From: Ananas comosus
Taxonomy: Eukaryota > Streptophyta > Magnoliopsida > Poales > Bromeliaceae
Direction: 5' to 3'
Length of the DNA stretch: 64,000 nucleotides
Assembly (NCBI RefSeq): GCF_001540865.1
Contig: NC_033635.1
Span: forward strand, 10,773,029-10,837,028
Positions 1 to 10,455 of the stretch are shown here, piece by piece. Numbering within the stretch: position 1 is the first letter of the stretch; each line of letters starts with the position of its first letter. The position numbers and the translations under genes were made by a program. A model generated the notes under the pieces. The model saw nothing but the letters and a program-made list of their open reading frames with translations. It was not told the origin of the DNA and did not search any database.

Positions 1-319
1 ATAGGACTTTTAAATTCAAGATCAAGAATGTTAACCTTAATCTATATAGTTTAAAGAATTTTCTATCAAAATTTGAAGAAATTTAGATTCTTCTACACCG
101 TTAAACTCCAAACTCGTCATAATAGCCATTGAAATTTGACAATTTTGAAATATTTTGATCATAAAGTAAACTATGTCGAAAAAATATAAAATTTTATTTC
201 TAAAAACTTTAAATACCCTAGATCAGTTTTAAAGGTGTGGATCGTTGATTTGAATGCCCAAAGATCGAAAACAACACTATAGTACGGGAGCTCGCGTACT
301 ATAGATAGTATAGTAGCCG

Positions 320-326
<7 letters not shown>
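1..326. mobile_element. Right arm of a long-TIR MITE (same family as 15584-16130)
   Basis: This stretch matches the right half of the inverted-repeat element at 15584-16130: the same order of AT-rich blocks, the phrase around 'cgttgatttgaa' and a terminal block ending 'gtagccggacta' next to a (TA)n run. The left half lies outside the window. No coding capacity is visible. Confidence 0.55.

Positions 327-366
<40 letters not shown>
323..366. repeat. (TA)n microsatellite
   Basis: Uninterrupted TA dinucleotides at the edge of the preceding MITE. TA runs are repeatedly found at the borders of this inverted-repeat family in the window, so they are probably its preferred or generated target. Confidence 0.9.
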
Positions 367-368
<2 letters not shown>

Positions 369-620
369 TGCGGCTACTATATTTTTATCAGTATAAGTCT
401 AAGTTTTCGGCCGGTAGATCTACCCCTTTAATTATTTCTACCTGTTAGATCAGACTATTCAACCAATCACCAACTCGATCAACCCTAGGAAACCACTATG
501 ATCCTAACTAGAGACAACTATTATTCTAACTGCACATATCTTCGTCCAATGACCAAAAACTTTTAAATATAAAGAGGCTTATACTCGTAAGAGTATTGTA
601 GCTCTAGCCTATATATATTT

Positions 621-995
621 AAGGAAAAACTTCCAAAAATCCCCTTATGGTTTTGCACTTTCTCACTTTAGTACCTTGTGGTTTAAAGTGTATCAATTTA
701 CTCCCATGTGGTTTCGTTTTTCTCTTTTTAGTATCAATTTTATTATTATTTTTTCTTAAATCAGTGACAAAGTTAAAATTAAAGGTTACTAAAGTAAATA
801 TTCAATAAATCTAGATAGGTATCTGAAGTTTTTTGTATACAATTTAAAAAAATATTAAGGAAAAAGCAGCTGAAAAGATAAAAACAAAATCATAGGGGGC
901 CAAATTGGTATACTTTAAACCACAGGGTACTAAAATATATATTCATAGGAACTAAACTACTAAAGTACGTGAAACTCTTTTAAGAGTTTAGGAAC
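621..995. mobile_element. MULE-type MITE, degraded copy (family A)
   Basis: Shares with 5928-6422, 50922-51275 and 57923-58276 the outer block 'ggtttgcactttctcac'-like, the 'tttaaagtgtatcaa' block and the conserved centre, followed by the reverse complement of the outer block. The right end is eroded, so the exact border and target duplication cannot be read. Confidence 0.65.
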
Positions 996-1836
996 TTGAA
1001 AAAGTTTGAGGGTTAAAATAATTAAGGCTGGTAAAAAAATCTCTAGTTCTTCTGATTAAAATTGTTATTAATGGGGATAAGTTATTCATAGCCACTATGT
1101 GATACTTATTCAATGATTCTCCCAAAAATGAAGGTTTATGATAACCATTATATTACGAAAAAAAAAAAACACTAATTTCACATTAGTTGTATTCTCCTAG
1201 AGCATACTTATGCACTCATTTTTGCCTGTGGTTACATTCGAACATGATACCATGAAATAAAAGATACCGTCCAACTGAACTACCGGTGGTTGTAGAGAGT
1301 ATTTTGAACTAAATTTTGAAATTGTAATGCTTACAAAGTGTTATATGTGATGGGCCGAGCCCGGCCGACGCCCGGTTTCATTCTTTCACTCTAAATCTAA
1401 GGCTAAAGCCCATAAAAAATTCATCTATGCCCGAATAAAGCCGGGCCGTTGTAATGTTGGATCAAACTTGAGCTGAATCAAAAATTTGGGCTCGATCGGC
1501 CTGGCCCGGATCTTTAGCGCCGCATGCAATTTACGACACATTTGTTATGACCATATGCTTGGACCAAGCTACCACACTATTGATAATAGAAGAATAGTGT
1601 TTACTATTAACTTATGATACTATTGTGGGTCGAAGGAGTAAAAAGTTGGTTATAAATACTATTTCTCTATAGTATGGTAGTTTGGCTCACATGCTTGTGT
1701 AGTACTTCTCTACTTTTTTATTTAATATAAAATTATCCTCATATGTTAGTTTCTAGCTTTTGCAATATTCTTTAAAGGTGTCCAAACAATGGTTAATTGG
1801 TCATGTAATTATCATTATCATGAAACACTTGCTTTT

Positions 1837-1880
<44 letters not shown>

Positions 1881-2690
1881 GTTCATAGCTTTTGCATCTA
1901 GTAGCTGCATAATGCTGTTAATTTGTATTTTTTGAGTAGTTCTAATTTTATTTTCAATAATTCCATAATTCCATAAACTTTAATCTTTCATTCTAGTAGT
2001 GATGATCATATATCCTGTCTAAAACAGTGATATTTATTTATATACTCAATAATTTAGAGTTCTTGGAGAAGATTATTTGGTCTATGTACACCTACCATAC
2101 TAAGGAGCATAAGAATACATGTCCACTACCTAACTCTAATAAAATCTAAGATAGATTCTTTTTTTTTTTTGTTTTTTTTTAGTTTCTCAAATCAAGAGAT
2201 TCAGAAGTGACTATTACCTAAACCAATCCTTCCATATCTTATCCTTATCTTTTTCAAAGTCTCAATCTATAGTTAGGCTCTGATCACAATTGCTCCTTCC
2301 AAGGAATTGTGTGCTACTCATTGAAGATATTTATGGTTAATTTACATTGGCTTCGACGTTAATTTTTTCAAAAATACTATTTAAGTAGAGTTGTTAAAAT
2401 TAATGTATATTATTTTTTATTGACGTTTGTCAACATTTTATGCCATAGCATAATTAAGCTGAGGTCTCAAAATTGATCATAAGATCTATAACTTTTTTGA
2501 TTTTCTCAATTTTTTATTGATGTATCCTTCACAGAGAAGTGTTTTACAAATATAGCTAAGTATTATTTTCCACATTAATTCTTTAATCCTCAGTAATTCC
2601 ACTTTTATATATTACCTCACAAGCAAGCACTTTTTAGGGCAAAGGATGGGCAAGAAAAAGCCTCTTTTATTTATTTAATAAGTTACAGCA
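996..2690. other. Intergenic, no gene recognised
   Basis: AT-rich sequence without any reading frame that resembles a protein. The only distinct items are a stretch rich in 'gggccgagcccggcc'-like words near 1355-1510 (degenerate repeat) and a (CT)n run at about 1846-1879. Confidence 0.6.
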
Positions 2691-2696
2691 TAAATC

Positions 2697-2878
2697 TTTA
2701 CCGTGGGCACGATAACTAGTACACCAGAGGTGCGTCCTCCCCAGTCCTCTCGTACTAGGGAAAGGTCCTCTTAATGTTCTAACGCCCGCACTGGATAAGA
2801 ACCGAACTGTCTCCCGACGTTCTGAACCCAGCTCACGTACCGCTTTAATGGGCGAACAGCCTAACCCTTGCAACATAC
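2697..2878 (-). pseudogene. Nuclear plastid DNA: 3' fragment of plastid 23S rRNA
   Basis: On the minus strand this reads as about 180 nt near the 3' end of a bacterial/plastid-type 23S rRNA. It carries the 'cccattaaagcggtac' segment, the 'ctgggttcagaacgtcg' segment and the sarcin-ricin region 'agtacgagaggac'. Compared with my memory of plastid rrn23 it carries many transition-like changes, as expected for an old nuclear insertion decaying by cytosine deamination. It also translates without a stop (69 codons), but that is a by-product of the rRNA sequence. A mitochondrial source is less likely, but I could not align it. Confidence 0.85.
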
Positions 2879-3022
2879 ATTAATGATCCAATCTTGTAAT
2901 TTGTTAATTAAGTGGAGGAGCTGAATTTTCTTTCATTTCACTTTTCCACAGCTTAATTTGTGCAGTGAATTTTAAATTTGGTACCTAAGTTTTTAATCTT
3001 TGCAATAGAGTGTCTATCCTAT

Positions 3023-3305
3023 CACTACAACAAAATATGTTTTAGACAACACTCTATTCTAGCGTATTCAATATTTGGCATATGCGATACCATAATTAAG
3101 CATTGTCGATAAATATATTTTTATCAAATACTGATAAAAATTTTCTGATACTATATTAAAGCATTTGTATATTTATCCCAACATATTTATTTAACGACTT
3201 TTTGCTTGACGTTTTTATAAGCGTCATAGGATTATTTCTGCCGACACTTTAAAGCATCATTAGTTATTATTTAAAGTGTTCTTAAGTGTAAGATTTGTTG
3301 TAGTG
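3023..3305. mobile_element. CACTA-type MITE (283 bp) with TSD TAT
   Basis: Begins 'CACTACAACAAAA' and ends with the inverted copy 'TTTGTTGTAGTG'. The 3-bp direct repeat TAT flanks both ends (3020-3022 and 3306-3308). Terminal CACTA and a 3-bp target duplication define the CACTA (En/Spm) superfamily. The interior has no transposase. Confidence 0.85.
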
Positions 3306-3948
3306 TATCAATTAATCTTGTTAGTGCCTTTTACTTTCATCAATTTAGTTTTTACAATTGTAAAAATTAAGGTTTGCGACGAATGAAATTTTACTAGGTA
3401 ATAAATAGTTAGTAAAAATATAGAAAACTTTATCTGAACTATAAATTATTTGATTTGTCTATTTGCCTTTTAAAATTTTGATTTTACTATCTAATATTTT
3501 AATTTGTATGATTTGAGTTGGTCAATAATACTTTCACTTTAAAATTTGAGCTAATTACTTACTTTCATAAATTTATAAATGTAAAAATTATTTAAAATAT
3601 ACTAATTAAATATGTAAAAATAAATGACGTATTCAAATTTAAGCAAAAATATCGTTGACTGACTCAAATTAAATAAATTAAAAAATTAGATAGTAAAATT
3701 AAAATTTTGTTAGATTGAATAATCAGATCAAAATGACCCATAGTTCAAATAATTCTATATGTTTTTACCTTAAAAAGTAGAAAACCCTAACACACTTTTA
3801 CCTAGTTAGGAAAGATTGCACCCAGTTCTTTGATTTGAAATTTGAGGTGACATCCAAAACCAACACCAAAAAACACCACCTTTTCTCTTCATTCATTCAC
3901 CCAAAGCTTTTTAATTCAATAAGATTTGTTTCACAATCATAACTCATG

Positions 3949-3987
<39 letters not shown>

Positions 3988-4733
3988 ATCTACTCTTATA
4001 GGGCTTTTAAATAGAATCCTTTTGCCTGTTTAAACCCAGGCACAAAGAACATACATGCTCCCAACTTAGGTAATAAAGCAAAGTTAATGGAGCATTTCTT
4101 GTTATATTCCCTTTTTGTTGCATGGCCTTTGTTCTTGCATGATGGTGACACTTCATCTTCTTGTTGGGATAAAAAATTACTCATGATCATCAGAAGTTGT
4201 GTAGAAGAGGCAAAGTTTAGTGCTTCTCTAACCATGTTTACAAAAGATCCAACAAATGAAGCTAATCACTAACTATCTAAGAATAATTAGGAACCTAGTG
4301 GATTGGTCAGTAGGGTTTTAAGATAGGGTTCTTTTCCAAAATTTGTGCAGGATAAATTTTTACTTCACATTTAATAGGTTTAATTAGTTTCTGTTGTTAG
4401 GTGATATATGGATGTTGATAATCTCGCCATTCTGAATAGGTATATACAACATTTATTTAATGTTACAAAGTGATGAAATTAACGAACGTCTCCGAAAGGA
4501 TTTAGAATAATCCGAAACAAATTTGGCATAGTAGAGCCTTTTACTATTGTTTGATAGAATGCTATTTGAGTACTATTGCGATCGGAGAAAATAATTATTA
4601 TGACATATAGTAAAGTCTTTTAATAACTTTTTTCAACAGTAGAGGAACAAAATTTTCGTGGTCAAATCTCATTTCAGTTTTCTCCGATAGTAGAACTTTT
4701 GGACTTTTCTATTTTCTAGACCTGCTGCTGTAT
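3306..4733. other. Intergenic, no gene recognised
   Basis: AT-rich DNA. A (CT)n run lies at about 3952-3985. Short open frames at 3996-4272 on both strands overlap each other and resemble no known protein. Confidence 0.6.
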
Positions 4734-4751
4734 GTAGTTGTAACTGAAAAC

Positions 4752-4924
4752 CTCTTTCTTTTTTCTTTTTCTTTTTTTTTGAGAAATAGGTAGCACGCTA
4801 CCCGCTTCGTTTATTTTATTTAGAAATATACTTAGCTGGAAATATGAATCAACTAGAATTCGAACTTGGGTCTCGATCGGGTACCAACCACCAAATTTTT
4901 TGCTACTTGCTCTAGGGACGGTCG
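4752..4924 (-). mobile_element. tRNA-derived SINE, complete copy
   Basis: Read on the minus strand: a 5' head with a box-A-like segment ('agagcaagtagc'), then a box-B-like 'agttcgaattc', then a body, and an A-rich 3' tail (the T-rich stretch at 4752-4780). An identical 18-bp direct repeat lies at 4734-4751 and 4925-4942, the target-site duplication expected from LINE-driven retroposition. At least seven more copies occur in the window, on both strands. Confidence 0.88.
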
Positions 4925-5402
4925 GTAGTTGTAACTGAAAACATAAGTAGAAAAGATAGATATACTTGAAAAGATAGATATATATCAAGTACCTCTTCTT
5001 ATTAGTGTTTTAGATTTTAATTACTTGGTCAACCCACTTATGCACAACTTTTGGCTAAAGCCACTTTTCTTATTAGGTGTGAGTCCATCCCAAGTTGGGT
5101 AAGGCTCCAATTAATTTGGGTCCAACTTGGACCCAAATGGCTAAAGAGTTACCTATACATTATGAATCAAAACCTAGTCAAAAGATGTGATGGGTTTGTT
5201 CAAGGCTATCATTGTGGGGTTCCCCTCTCTCCACATGCCCCATGGCCCACTCACACTTGAGATTGCCTTCACCAAGCCATGAACAATGATGTGTGTGGTG
5301 CCATTTGTAGAGTCAATCTCATTTGTAGAGTCAATCTCCTTTATATGATGTGTTTGGTGCCATGTGTGTGGTGGTGCCTCTTTTTTTTTTTTTTTTTTTT
5401 TG

Positions 5403-5403
5403 N
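5403..5403. other. Single ambiguous base (N)
   Basis: One N directly after a run of about 20 T. Other single Ns lie at 25089, 26956, 47119, 49197 and 50070. Two of them mark unmerged overlaps (see the LTR element), so this base may also be a join rather than an unread base. Confidence 0.7.
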
Positions 5404-5519
5404 GTACCATGATTGAAACTAATTAAGGGCCCCTAGGCCATGTTTCTGCTTCTGGTTTTAGCAAAAATAATTTATAACATAGAATTTTGATAAAGCCAAA
5501 GATTCTATACTTTTAGATA

Positions 5520-6822
5520 GTGTTTGGTTCTGAAATAAGGAAGAATAAGTCTTTGTTTCCTTCTTTGTTCCCAAACACTATTTTTGGTATCCGAGAACGA
5601 TAGTTCTCTTATCCCTGAAATAAGCTGGTATAATTCGATATAATTTTGGAACGGCTGTTTCCCCTCACTCCGGAACAAGTTTGTTCCCAAGGGGGAACAA
5701 GATTAATTAAAGTCTAATCTAATTTTAATTATAGTATTAAATTATTAATTAGTCTAATTAATATACTTAAGTCATTACCTATTGCTTAAATAGTAAAGTA
5801 ATTAATTAATTATTTATTTATAATTAATTAACTAATTACAATTAGTATTTTAATCAATTTATTCAATAATCAATATTTATATTGATCAACCATTAATTAA
5901 TATTTTAACGAATCTATTTAATTTTTAGGGAAAACCTCAAATACCCTCCTTATGGTTTCACTTTTTCTCACTTTAGTACCATGTGGTTTAAAGTGTATCA
6001 AGTTAGTACCATGTGGTTTTGCACTTTTTCACTTTAGTACCCTGTGGTTTAAAGTGTATCAAGTTAGTACCCTGTGGTTTTGCACTTTTTCACTTTAGTA
6101 CCCTGTGGTTTAAAGTGTATCAAGTTAGTACCCTGTGGTTTTGCATTTTCTCACTTTAGTACCCTGTGGTTTCGCATTTTCTAACTTTAGTACCCTGTGA
6201 TTTAAAAACCACAGGGTACTAACTTGATATAAAAATAAAACCACAGGATACTAACTCGATACAAAAATAAAACCACAGAGTACTAACTTAATACACTTTA
6301 AACCACAGGGTACTAAAGTGAAAAAGTGCAAAACCACATGGTATTAACTTAATACACTTTAAACCACCGAGTACTAAAATGAAAAAGTACGAAACCATAG
6401 GGGGGGCTTTTGAAGTTTTCCCTAATTTTTAACTAATTATATAACTAAAATAGTTTACTAACTAATTAAAAATTAAGTTATTAATTAATTTATGTATTAA
6501 TTAACTAATTAATTAACTAATATTTATATTTATTAATTTTTTATAATATTCATAGCTAATAAATTTATTAATTTATCGAATTATTTTTAAGTAATAATTT
6601 GATGTTAATTAATTAGATAAAATATTTTTAATTTAAAATCATAACGCTTATTTTCATTGTTCCAATCTAATCATTTAAACACATTTTATCTTATTTTCAG
6701 AAACAACCTAATTTTTATCCAAACATCAAATTGGTTTAATTTCTGCTTATATCTGAACTTAGATAAATCTATCCCTAAAATAATTTGTTATTCTTATTTA
6801 TATCTGAACCAAACGCAACCTT
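5520..6822. mobile_element. Possible 1.3-kb inverted-repeat element, interrupted by a MITE
   Basis: The left edge reads 'gtttggttctgaa' and the right edge its approximate inverse 'tctgaaccaaacg'. The interior is extremely AT-rich and non-coding. The 495-bp MULE-type MITE at 5928-6422 is inserted within it. No target duplication of the outer element could be read. Confidence 0.45.
5928..6422. mobile_element. MULE-type MITE, family A, with internally expanded arm (495 bp)
   Basis: The termini are 'gggaaaacctcaaa' and the inverse 'ttgaagttttccc'. The identical 9-bp direct repeat 'taattttta' flanks them at 5919-5927 and 6423-6431. A 9-bp target duplication and long inverted repeats point to Mutator-like elements. 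The left arm contains three head-to-tail copies of a 61-bp unit starting at 5970, 6031 and 6092, with a fourth partial copy at 6153, so this copy is longer than its 354-bp relatives. Confidence 0.9.
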
Positions 6823-6873
6823 ACTGCATCAAAAAGCAGGTATATGATGCCAAACATTCAAATAAAATACTCT

Positions 6874-7024
6874 TTATTATTATTATTATTTTGAGAGATA
6901 GGTAGCACGCTATCCGCTTCGTTTATTTCATTTAGAAATAAACTTAGCTGGAAATGTGAATCAACTAATTTGGGTCTCGGGTACCAACTACAAAACCCTT
7001 TGCCACTTGCTCTAGGAACGGTGG
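6874..7024 (-). mobile_element. tRNA-derived SINE copy
   Basis: Same family as 4752-4924, with the tail to the left, a TTA-rich stretch in place of the poly-T and the head to the right. Imperfectly matching flanks near 6857-6873 and 7025-7041 look like an old target duplication. The box B region has lost part of its sequence. Confidence 0.8.
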
Positions 7025-7025
7025 G

Positions 7026-8562
7026 TATTCTAATCAAATACTCAAGTTTAACTTTTCTGAGTTTAGTTAGTTTCCCTGACTCTACTGCATGCGGACAACA
7101 TGTAGACCTTATAGTAGAACCTTATAATATATTTACAACAATATGCCTTATATATAGTAGAGCCAAACAGGTCTTAATTGAGAAATGAAAGAAGAGAGTA
7201 TCCTTTTTGGCCAACTAGAACTTAGAAGGAGTGATTAATTGGTCCAGTGGTTAGATGCACACCTAATTATTTGTGTCTATGTTGATCATTATTTTGTTTC
7301 TCTTTCTCTTTTTCTTTCTAATTGGACTATACTACAAAACCACACATAAGAACTTAGGCTTAACTATTGCTTATAACGACTGATCGTCCCTAACACAAGC
7401 AACAAAGAAGTTAATAGTTGAGATCCTAAATTTAAAACTTAATTATTATACATTTTTAGTTAATTTTGTTTTTTAAAATATGAATGAAATGGGTGCCTAA
7501 TATGCTACCTTTTTCTTTCTAAGAAAATAAAAACTATTGCTTATAAAGCATGAGGAGAATGTTTTTAATCAATATTTGCTATGGAAAAATGAGAATGTAT
7601 ACATATGGCCCTATATATATCCACTCATGCACGAGGAACAAAGCAAATGATAGCTACAAGAGAGGAGGGTCCTTGGATTCTGAAATTAATAAATGAAGCT
7701 CGTTTTATTTGTTTTAGAAAAGAAAAAGAAACAAAAGGGAAAAGAATCTAAGGAACCGAGAAATAAAAGACTTGGGATTCCATAATCTGATTTTTTTTTT
7801 TTTTTTTCATTTGTGGAGAAGCTTTATGTCCTTCTCAAATCGGAAATACGTGGCCCTTGTGATTTTGATGCATATGAAAAATATGCACGTAAAATAGAGC
7901 AACTTTAATGTTCAAAATAACCGAAGTACTGCACGAAGAAAAATCAACACAACCCCCACTTTCTTTTCCAAAAAATAAAATGATTGTTTCTGAATCAACG
8001 ACGAAATCAGCGGGAGTCCAACATGATTGATAAAAAAATGTAAGCTCATGACAATGCGTGACATATGATATAATTGTTACAAATATAAAACTATCATCCA
8101 ACACGAACAACCAATCTAATTTGTCACCGTTCCTAAACTTCGGATATAACTATGCCTGCGCCCGTGTTGCATCCAACCAAACCACGAAAATCCGGTAGGG
8201 CTTTCGCACTTCTTCTTGTTTCAAACTTTCAATCGCTTTCAATCGAGAAATTAATGAACTTCATTTTTGACCCAATCTATTAATATAACACATGATCTAA
8301 TATTCAAAGCTTGTTATGACTAAAACTCCATCCACTTGGCTCAAAACTTTGTACATGCATCATGCATCTAGCTAGCTACAGTTATGTTTCATGTCAGGAG
8401 TCAATATCTCACCTAATTAAAGCTCTACAAATGTTATCTATCCTTATCTTGAGAACACACAGATAAGAGGTTTCTTCGTACCTATTGTAGCCCTACTTTG
8501 ACTCATCTCTCTCAAAAAAAAAAAAAAACTGTAAAGTGAGAATTGAGCCAAGTGGTAGTGAT

Positions 8563-8604
<42 letters not shown>

Positions 8605-9308
8605 AGTTCAGATTATTTTTGCAGGTTTCAAGCGCTAAGTTCATCTTATTGATAATATGATATCAGAGTTAGTCTTAATGAACTTCATATGCTCTAAATT
8701 TTGATATATTGAGATAACCCCATCAACAAATCTTTTACATCCAAGTTTTAATTGTAGTGACATATTTCAATAACAAGGGCATTTTGGCTAAGTTTGAAGG
8801 TCCCGATCAATCACTTCAGTTTTCACACTTAATATATTATATATCTCTTTTGTTTATCATTCAAGTGATCACCGTCAAGCATACGAGTGAAAGTGTCGCG
8901 ACTATTCAATTCAAAACCTTAATTTTCTTTCTGACTGTTTCATATTATTAAATTGATCTTTGGATAATATCTCTTAATCAAACTGTTTCTCATTAAACAA
9001 ATCTTTTTTGCTTATATCTTTCAATCATGAGGAGAACTACATATTACTTAAATTGTGGATATGAATTACAAGTTGTGGGGGTTCCTTGGTTATAGCTAAA
9101 ATCCAAGAGTTTGAGTCCAATCTCAAGCAAGTGAGGTTGCAATAAATACTTTCTATATTTACATGGTCATAAGCAATTGGCACAACTTAAGCTAGCCCAT
9201 CTTATGTTTGTTTGTTAGGTCAAAGAAAATTTTAAAAAGAAAATTTAATTTGTTGACAAAGGAATCTATAACAAAGTGACCTTGATATAGTTACCCTAGT
9301 TTTTTATT

Positions 9309-9352
<44 letters not shown>

Positions 9353-9925
9353 AGAAAGAATAAAAAAAAAGCAACTTTGGTTAATAAAAAAGTTTGGAAA
9401 TTTTACACCAAGTTAGAAAATTGAGTGATTAACCAAAGTTTAGAAATTTCACACCTAACAAGTTAAAAAATTGACTGAACTTTGGGCCAAAATTAAAAAA
9501 CCTCTTCTAAAAATCATCTGTATTTTTTTTTAATAGCCCGATACATATGGCTGGCTTGGAGTTGTTGAATAATTTTATGAATTAAAATTAAGTTGTTAGT
9601 GTTGGCTGAAATGGGTTCAACTTCCTACTCCGTGGCGATAGGACCAAAAGAATAATAAGTTGAATTAGGTGAGTTCAATAAGTTGAATTGGGTTGTGATC
9701 GATAATATATAGAGCTAACGACAAGAAACCCAATAATAGATTTATCATTAAGTTGGGTTAAATCAGGTCGAGATTCGTGAACGCTATGGCTAATCTCTTA
9801 AGTGCGATGAGTGCATCTTTATTACTCAGCATGTGATTTTGAGATAGTTGGTTAGCGCTTACGATCCACAGTTAGTTTTTATTCAATGATTCAGTGGTAA
9901 AAGATGCATACCATATAATAACATG
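7026..9925. other. Intergenic, no gene recognised
   Basis: AT-rich, with (CT)n at about 8565-8604 and a perfect (GA)20 at 9311-9350. The short frames here (for example 7835-8110 minus, 8757-8951 plus) have no recognisable domain and no supporting splice structure. Confidence 0.6.
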
Positions 9926-10271
9926 TAGGTAAATTGCACATTTGGTCCTCAAATTATAAGAAGAGTGACATTTTGGTCCTCAAATTTTAATTTATTATAA
10001 TTTCTGGCTCATTATTTTTAAACTTGTTGCAATCAAGTCTTAAAACCCAATTTAGTTGATTAAATAGTAAGGTAGCGTTAATGTAGAAGTGATGTAGTAG
10101 TGTTATGGCTGATGGTGCGTCCACAATTAAAATATTATATCACTTTTCTACGTCGATATTAGTCAATTAAATTACAATAAATTAAAGTAAGAAATTATAA
10201 TAAATTAAAGTTTAAGAACTGAAGTGTCACCTGCCGCATAGTTTGAGGACTCAATTTTTAATTTTTCCTAA
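9926..10271. mobile_element. Inverted-repeat MITE ('ggtcctcaaatt' family)
   Basis: The left arm with 'tttggtcctcaaatt' is mirrored at the right end by 'gtttgaggactcaattttt', and the inner parts of the two arms also pair over roughly 70 bp. The interior is non-coding. Related, more decayed stretches begin near 27906 and 34068. Confidence 0.65.
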
Positions 10272-10310
10272 AATATACAAGTAGCATTTTTTTTTTATAC
10301 TTTTCTTTTA

Positions 10311-10455
10311 AGAGAGAAGTGCATCATGCTACGCGCATCATTCTCTTATATTTTGAGATAAACTTAATTAAAAATATGAAATAATTAAATTTTGAATTTG
10401 GAATCTCATTACCAACTATCATGTTTTTTATTATTTGCGCTAAAGACAGTTGGCT
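10311..10455 (-). mobile_element. tRNA-derived SINE, strongly diverged copy
   Basis: Keeps the order of the family ('gagataaactta', 'aaatatgaa', 'accaacta', 'gcgctaaagacagt') but with many substitutions. It is clearly older than the other copies. Confidence 0.55.

Noticed and set aside
2667..2876. 69-residue protein on the minus strand
   Set aside because: It is the translation of a plastid 23S rRNA fragment.
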